From: Tenacibaculum aiptasiae
Lineage (GTDB): Bacteria; Bacteroidota; Bacteroidia; Flavobacteriales; Flavobacteriaceae
DNA: 64,000 bases
Direction: 5' to 3'
Assembly (NCBI RefSeq): GCF_008806755.1
Contig: NZ_WAAU01000028.1
Coordinates: 790-64,789, forward strand
A program made the translations under genes and the position numbers. The notes beneath the pieces are model-generated. The model saw nothing but the letters and a program-made list of their open reading frames with translations. It was not told the DNA's origin and ran no database searches. Positions 63,692-64,000 of this stretch are shown here, one piece after another; the first letter of the stretch is position 1; every line of letters starts with the position of its first letter.

Positions 63692-64000
63692 ATGAAAACT
63701 TTTAAAATAGTATTACTATTCGCTGTAATGGCTGCAATCTCAGCATTTACAGTAAACGAATCTAAAGGATATAAAGTAGGAGATGTTGCTTCTGACTTTA
63801 AACTTAAAAATGTAGATGGGAAAATGGTTTCTTTATCTGATTTTAAAGATGCTAAAGGGTTTATAGTAGTATTTACATGTAATATGTGTCCTTATTCTGT
63901 AGCAAATGAAGATCGTATAATTGCTTTAGATAAGAAATACAAAGCTAAAGGATATCCAGTAATTGCTATCAATCCAAACGATCCAAAAATTTCTAAGGGA
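63692..64000 (+). CDS. Redoxin/thioredoxin-family protein, cut by the window end
   Basis: The first 103 residues are seen and the frame runs off the end. A signal peptide (about 1-19, ISAFT) is followed by an AhpC/TSA-Redoxin fold: YKVGDVASDFKLKNVDGKMVSLSDF, then the redox pair Cys63-Asn-Met-Cys66 (VVFTCNMCPYS) and IAINPNDP. Thioredoxin-like proteins of this secreted type with CxxCP(Y) are common in flavobacteria. Paired with the upstream TlpA-like lipoprotein. Confidence 0.9.
   Translation, partial: MKTFKIVLLFAVMAAISAFTVNESKGYKVGDVASDFKLKNVDGKMVSLSDFKDAKGFIVVFTCNMCPYSVANEDRIIALDKKYKAKGYPVIAINPNDPKISKG

Overview
The window is AT-rich DNA from a member of the Bacteroidetes, most likely a marine Flavobacteriaceae of the Tenacibaculum/Polaribacter kind. 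The evidence is the gene set (a fused CcoN-CcoO oxidase, DUF3467, DUF3667, DUF4369, an OMP_b-brl TonB-type receptor, an AGCS symporter with flavobacterial neighbours), promoters of the Bacteroidetes -7 type TAnnTTTG, and the lack of Shine-Dalgarno sequences before nearly every gene. The one clear exception is rpsU, as expected for this class. No rRNA, CRISPR array, insertion sequence or prophage was seen.

Layout. Bases 1-6850 are accessory: a double-glycine-leader, cysteine-rich peptide gene, a membrane thiol oxidase (C39-like domain without its catalytic residues, VKOR, thioredoxin fold), a TPR-CHAT protease-like protein and a small secreted protein, all on the minus strand, facing a divergent ECF sigma factor with a membrane TPR protein. 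Bases 6841-16640 hold uvrA, a PspC/potassium-channel pair, an AGCS symporter, a helix-hairpin-helix protein, an acyl-CoA dehydrogenase followed by an 89-bp repeat of its own 3' end, and a lipoprotein alpha-amylase.

Bases 16648-31610 are the translation/transcription core: rpsU, xerC, hpf, tRNA-Thr-Tyr-Gly-Thr, tuf, tRNA-Trp, secE, nusG, rplK-rplA-rplJ-rplL, rpoB, rpoC. The spacers around rpoB are full of inverted repeats. Bases 31622-45983 are a low-oxygen respiration region: an Fnr-type regulator, ccoI, deoC-deoD-hemN, a DUF3667 protein, ccoS-ccoNO-ccoQ-ccoP-ccoG-ccoH with a TauE/SafE-like protein, and a universal stress protein. Three near-identical Fnr-like boxes, each the same distance from a -7 element, tie ccoI, the cco operon and the stress protein together.

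Bases 45992-64000 carry an outer-membrane receptor, a LytS/LytTR-type two-component pair, a DUF885 lipoprotein, DUF4369, DUF819 and DUF2490 proteins, a BNR-repeat protein with an S9 peptidase, a compact four-gene SPFH operon, an S1/P1 nuclease, and two thioredoxin-fold proteins, the last cut by the window end.

The best candidates for something undescribed are the left-end peptide/thiol-oxidase/CHAT/ECF sigma block, the 89-bp repeats that preserve a 15-residue peptide with only synonymous changes, and the small SPFH operon.
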